Part shown: piece by piece, positions 13,303-14,660 of the stretch
Layout of the letters: each line of letters opens with the position of its first letter
Position numbering within the stretch: position 1 is the first letter of the stretch
Origin: JACDAN01 sp036554945
GTDB lineage: Bacteria; Actinomycetota; Thermoleophilia; Gaiellales; Gaiellaceae
Assembly: GCA_036554945.1 (NCBI GenBank)
Contig: DATBMH010000012.1
Coordinates: 1 to 14,660, forward strand
DNA: 14,660 nucleotides
Reading direction: 5' to 3'
The notes under the pieces: generated by a model
What the model was told of the DNA's origin: nothing
What the model saw: only the letters and a program-made list of their open reading frames with translations
Database searches by the model: none
Program-made: the position numbers and the translations under genes

Positions 13303-14660
13303 ATGTCGACCGCTGCCCAGCACGTGCCGCATCGGATTCACCGGTGGGCCGTGTGGCTCTCGGTCGGCGTGGTGGCCGCCGCCGGCATCGGCATCGGCGC
13401 CGCGGTCGCCGTCGACCGCGCGTTCTTCTCGAACCAGGCTCGGTGGTCGTGGCCGCCGGAACCGTGCACGGTGCAAGGGGCTGACGCCCGCTGCGGCACG
13501 TTCGTCGTCCCGGAGGACCGGGCGAAGCCGAACGGCCGCACGATCGAGCTCAACGTGGTCGTCCTGCCTGCGTTTTCGAAGCCGGCCCGCACGGACGCGG
13601 TCACCTATCTCGCCGGCGGACCGGGGGATGCCGCGACCGAGCAGGTGGCCAGCATCCGCCAGCAGTTGAGCTCGCTGAGGACGGATCGCGACATCGTGCT
13701 CGTCGACCAGCGCGGCACCGGGCGATCGACCCCGGACAGCGGCGACGTCACCCAGTACGGGACGCGGACGGCGATGGACGACCTGGACGCGGTGCGGGCC
13801 GCGCTCGGCTACCGGCAGCTCGACGTGATCGGCAGCTCCTACGGCGCCACCGCGGCGCAGGTCTACCTGAAGCTCCATCCGTCCTCGGTGCGGACGCTCA
13901 TCCTCACGGGCGCAAGCGCGATCGACGTCCGCTTCTTCGACCGCTATGCCGTCAACGCCGAGCGCGCCCTCGACCAGCTCGCGCAGCTCTGCGCCTCAGA
14001 CTCCGCCTGCCGGCACGCGTTCCCCGGTTGGCGGCGCCAGTTCGGCGAGCTCGTCAAGGCGTGGAACGCCCGTCCCGCGAACGGGATGACGGGCGATGAG
14101 CTCGCCTCTGTCGTCCACGTGATGCTCCTCGACCTGGAGGACGCGGTTTCGATCCCGCTCGTCGTCAGCAGCGCCGCAGAGGGCGACTACGCACCCCTCG
14201 AGCAGCAAACCGCGGAGGAGCCAATCGTCGACCTGAGCCTCATGGGCTCGTCGATCTGGTGCAACGAGCCCTGGACCGGGCTGGAAGCGACGGGGCCGTG
14301 GGGCACGGACTTCGACAGCTACACGACCTCTCGGATCGCGGCGTTCCGGCAGGCGTGCAGCTCCGTCCCCAGGCGCGCCGAGCCGCGCTCGCTCTGGACG
14401 CTCCCGACGTCGAGCAGCGTGCCGGTGCTCGCGCTCATGGGCGGCGCCGACCCGCAGGATCCCGTCACGAACCTCTCGGAGCTGAAGCGTCACTTCACCG
14501 ACAGCCGCACCGTCGTCTTCCCTCACATCGGCCACCAGTTCGGCATCGGCGGCTGCGCCGACCCGATCATCGCGGACTTCGTCGAGCGCGGGACCACGAG
14601 AGGCCTGGACACGACGAGCTGTGACGGCGCGGTCGTGGTGCCGCCGTTTGCGCTTCCCGA
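13303..14660 (+). CDS. Membrane-anchored or secreted alpha/beta hydrolase (S33, tripeptidyl aminopeptidase-like), 3' truncated
   Basis: The frame stays open from the ATG at 13303 to the window end (about 452 residues seen). After a short N-terminus there is a hydrophobic segment (WAVWLSVGVVAAAGIGIGAAVAV, about 16-38) acting as signal or anchor. The mature part follows the SlpD/SlpE tripeptidyl aminopeptidase pattern: two Cys (CTVQGADARCGTFVVPEDR), oxyanion-hole YLAGGPGD, DIVLVDQRGTGRS, nucleophile elbow GSSYG with Ser179, a cap region with further Cys (LCASDSAC), acid in LALMGGADPQDPV and catalytic His in PHIGHQFG. The triad looks complete. It should cleave peptides or esters outside the membrane; substrate not readable. 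Stop lies beyond the window. It is divergent from the cupin gene, with a 144-bp spacer holding only the two ribosome-binding sites. Confidence 0.9.
   Translation, partial: MSTAAQHVPHRIHRWAVWLSVGVVAAAGIGIGAAVAVDRAFFSNQARWSWPPEPCTVQGADARCGTFVVPEDRAKPNGRTIELNVVVLPAFSKPARTDAVTYLAGGPGDAATEQVASIRQQLSSLRTDRDIVLVDQRGTGRSTPDSGDVTQYGTRTAMDDLDAVRAALGYRQLDVIGSSYGATAAQVYLKLHPSSVRTLILTGASAIDVRFFDRYAVNAERALDQLAQLCASDSACRHAFPGWRRQFGELVKAWNARPANGMTGDELASVVHVMLLDLEDAVSIPLVVSSAAEGDYAPLEQQTAEEPIVDLSLMGSSIWCNEPWTGLEATGPWGTDFDSYTTSRIAAFRQACSSVPRRAEPRSLWTLPTSSSVPVLALMGGADPQDPVTNLSELKRHFTDSRTVVFPHIGHQFGIGGCADPIIADFVERGTTRGLDTTSCDGAVVVPPFALP

Noticed and set aside
13159..13878. Upstream extension of the cupin gene to 13878
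   Set aside because: It would overlap the S33 hydrolase antisense; the ATG at 13158 has an almost perfect Shine-Dalgarno.
1..14660. CRISPR array, tRNA/rRNA, transposon or prophage genes
   Set aside because: No spaced direct repeats, clover-leaf sequences, transposase motifs or phage proteins were seen on either strand.

Overview
The window is GC-rich throughout (roughly 70% by eye, strong G/C third-position bias) with densely packed genes, many GTG starts and mostly short spacers. Gene content and protein style suggest a high-GC actinobacterium, most likely of the Thermoleophilia (Gaiellales/Solirubrobacterales type): cyclase/AAA/TPR giants, a secreted protein with an acidic 'DETQDPD' stretch and a basic beta-rich C-terminal domain, an SNase with an Excalibur-like tail, and an HTH_42 protein. 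This placement is inferred from sequence style, not from a marker gene. No tRNA, rRNA, CRISPR array, IS element or phage gene was seen.

Layout. 1-708 (+) is the C-terminal end of a large TPR protein, probably an AAA/TPR cyclase-type regulator. It converges on a primary-type sigma-70 factor (705-1769, -). A 182-bp divergent spacer leads into a plus-strand run: a membrane-anchored class III nucleotidyl cyclase (1952-3127), a secreted Vgb-like beta-propeller (about 3168-4115) and diaminopimelate decarboxylase lysA (4120-5385). This run converges on a minus-strand pair: a secreted thermonuclease with an Excalibur-like tail (5382-6107) and a YCII-domain protein (6142-6447). Divergent from the pair is a 1079-residue AAA-TPR-cyclase protein (6493-9732), followed by a decayed alpha/beta-hydrolase remnant (9725-9945). 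Next come an HTH_42/AlkZ-like gene (9942-10952, -) and an unusual secreted protein with a CxxCH motif and a very acidic tract (10971-12008, -). The last part holds a VOC protein (12064-12501, +), a cupin-TPR protein (12520-13158, -) and a membrane-anchored S33-type alpha/beta hydrolase running off the end (13303-14660, +).

How the genes may work together. Most are ordinary household or accessory genes. The theme that stands out is cyclic-nucleotide signalling. Two intact class III cyclases of very different architecture lie within 8 kb, and the truncated first gene has the C-terminus typical of a third such regulator. One cyclase faces outward through a four-cysteine ectodomain and has Glu/Ser rather than Lys/Asp at the substrate-selecting positions. 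The other carries its cyclase domain at the C-terminus, behind an AAA-TPR sensor.

Two DNA-level patterns recur. Three convergent gene pairs end on a shared palindromic CTAG, so each tail-to-tail junction overlaps by exactly 4 bp. Four genes without a Shine-Dalgarno sequence have a -10-like hexamer ending 6-7 nt before the start codon, which fits leaderless transcription.
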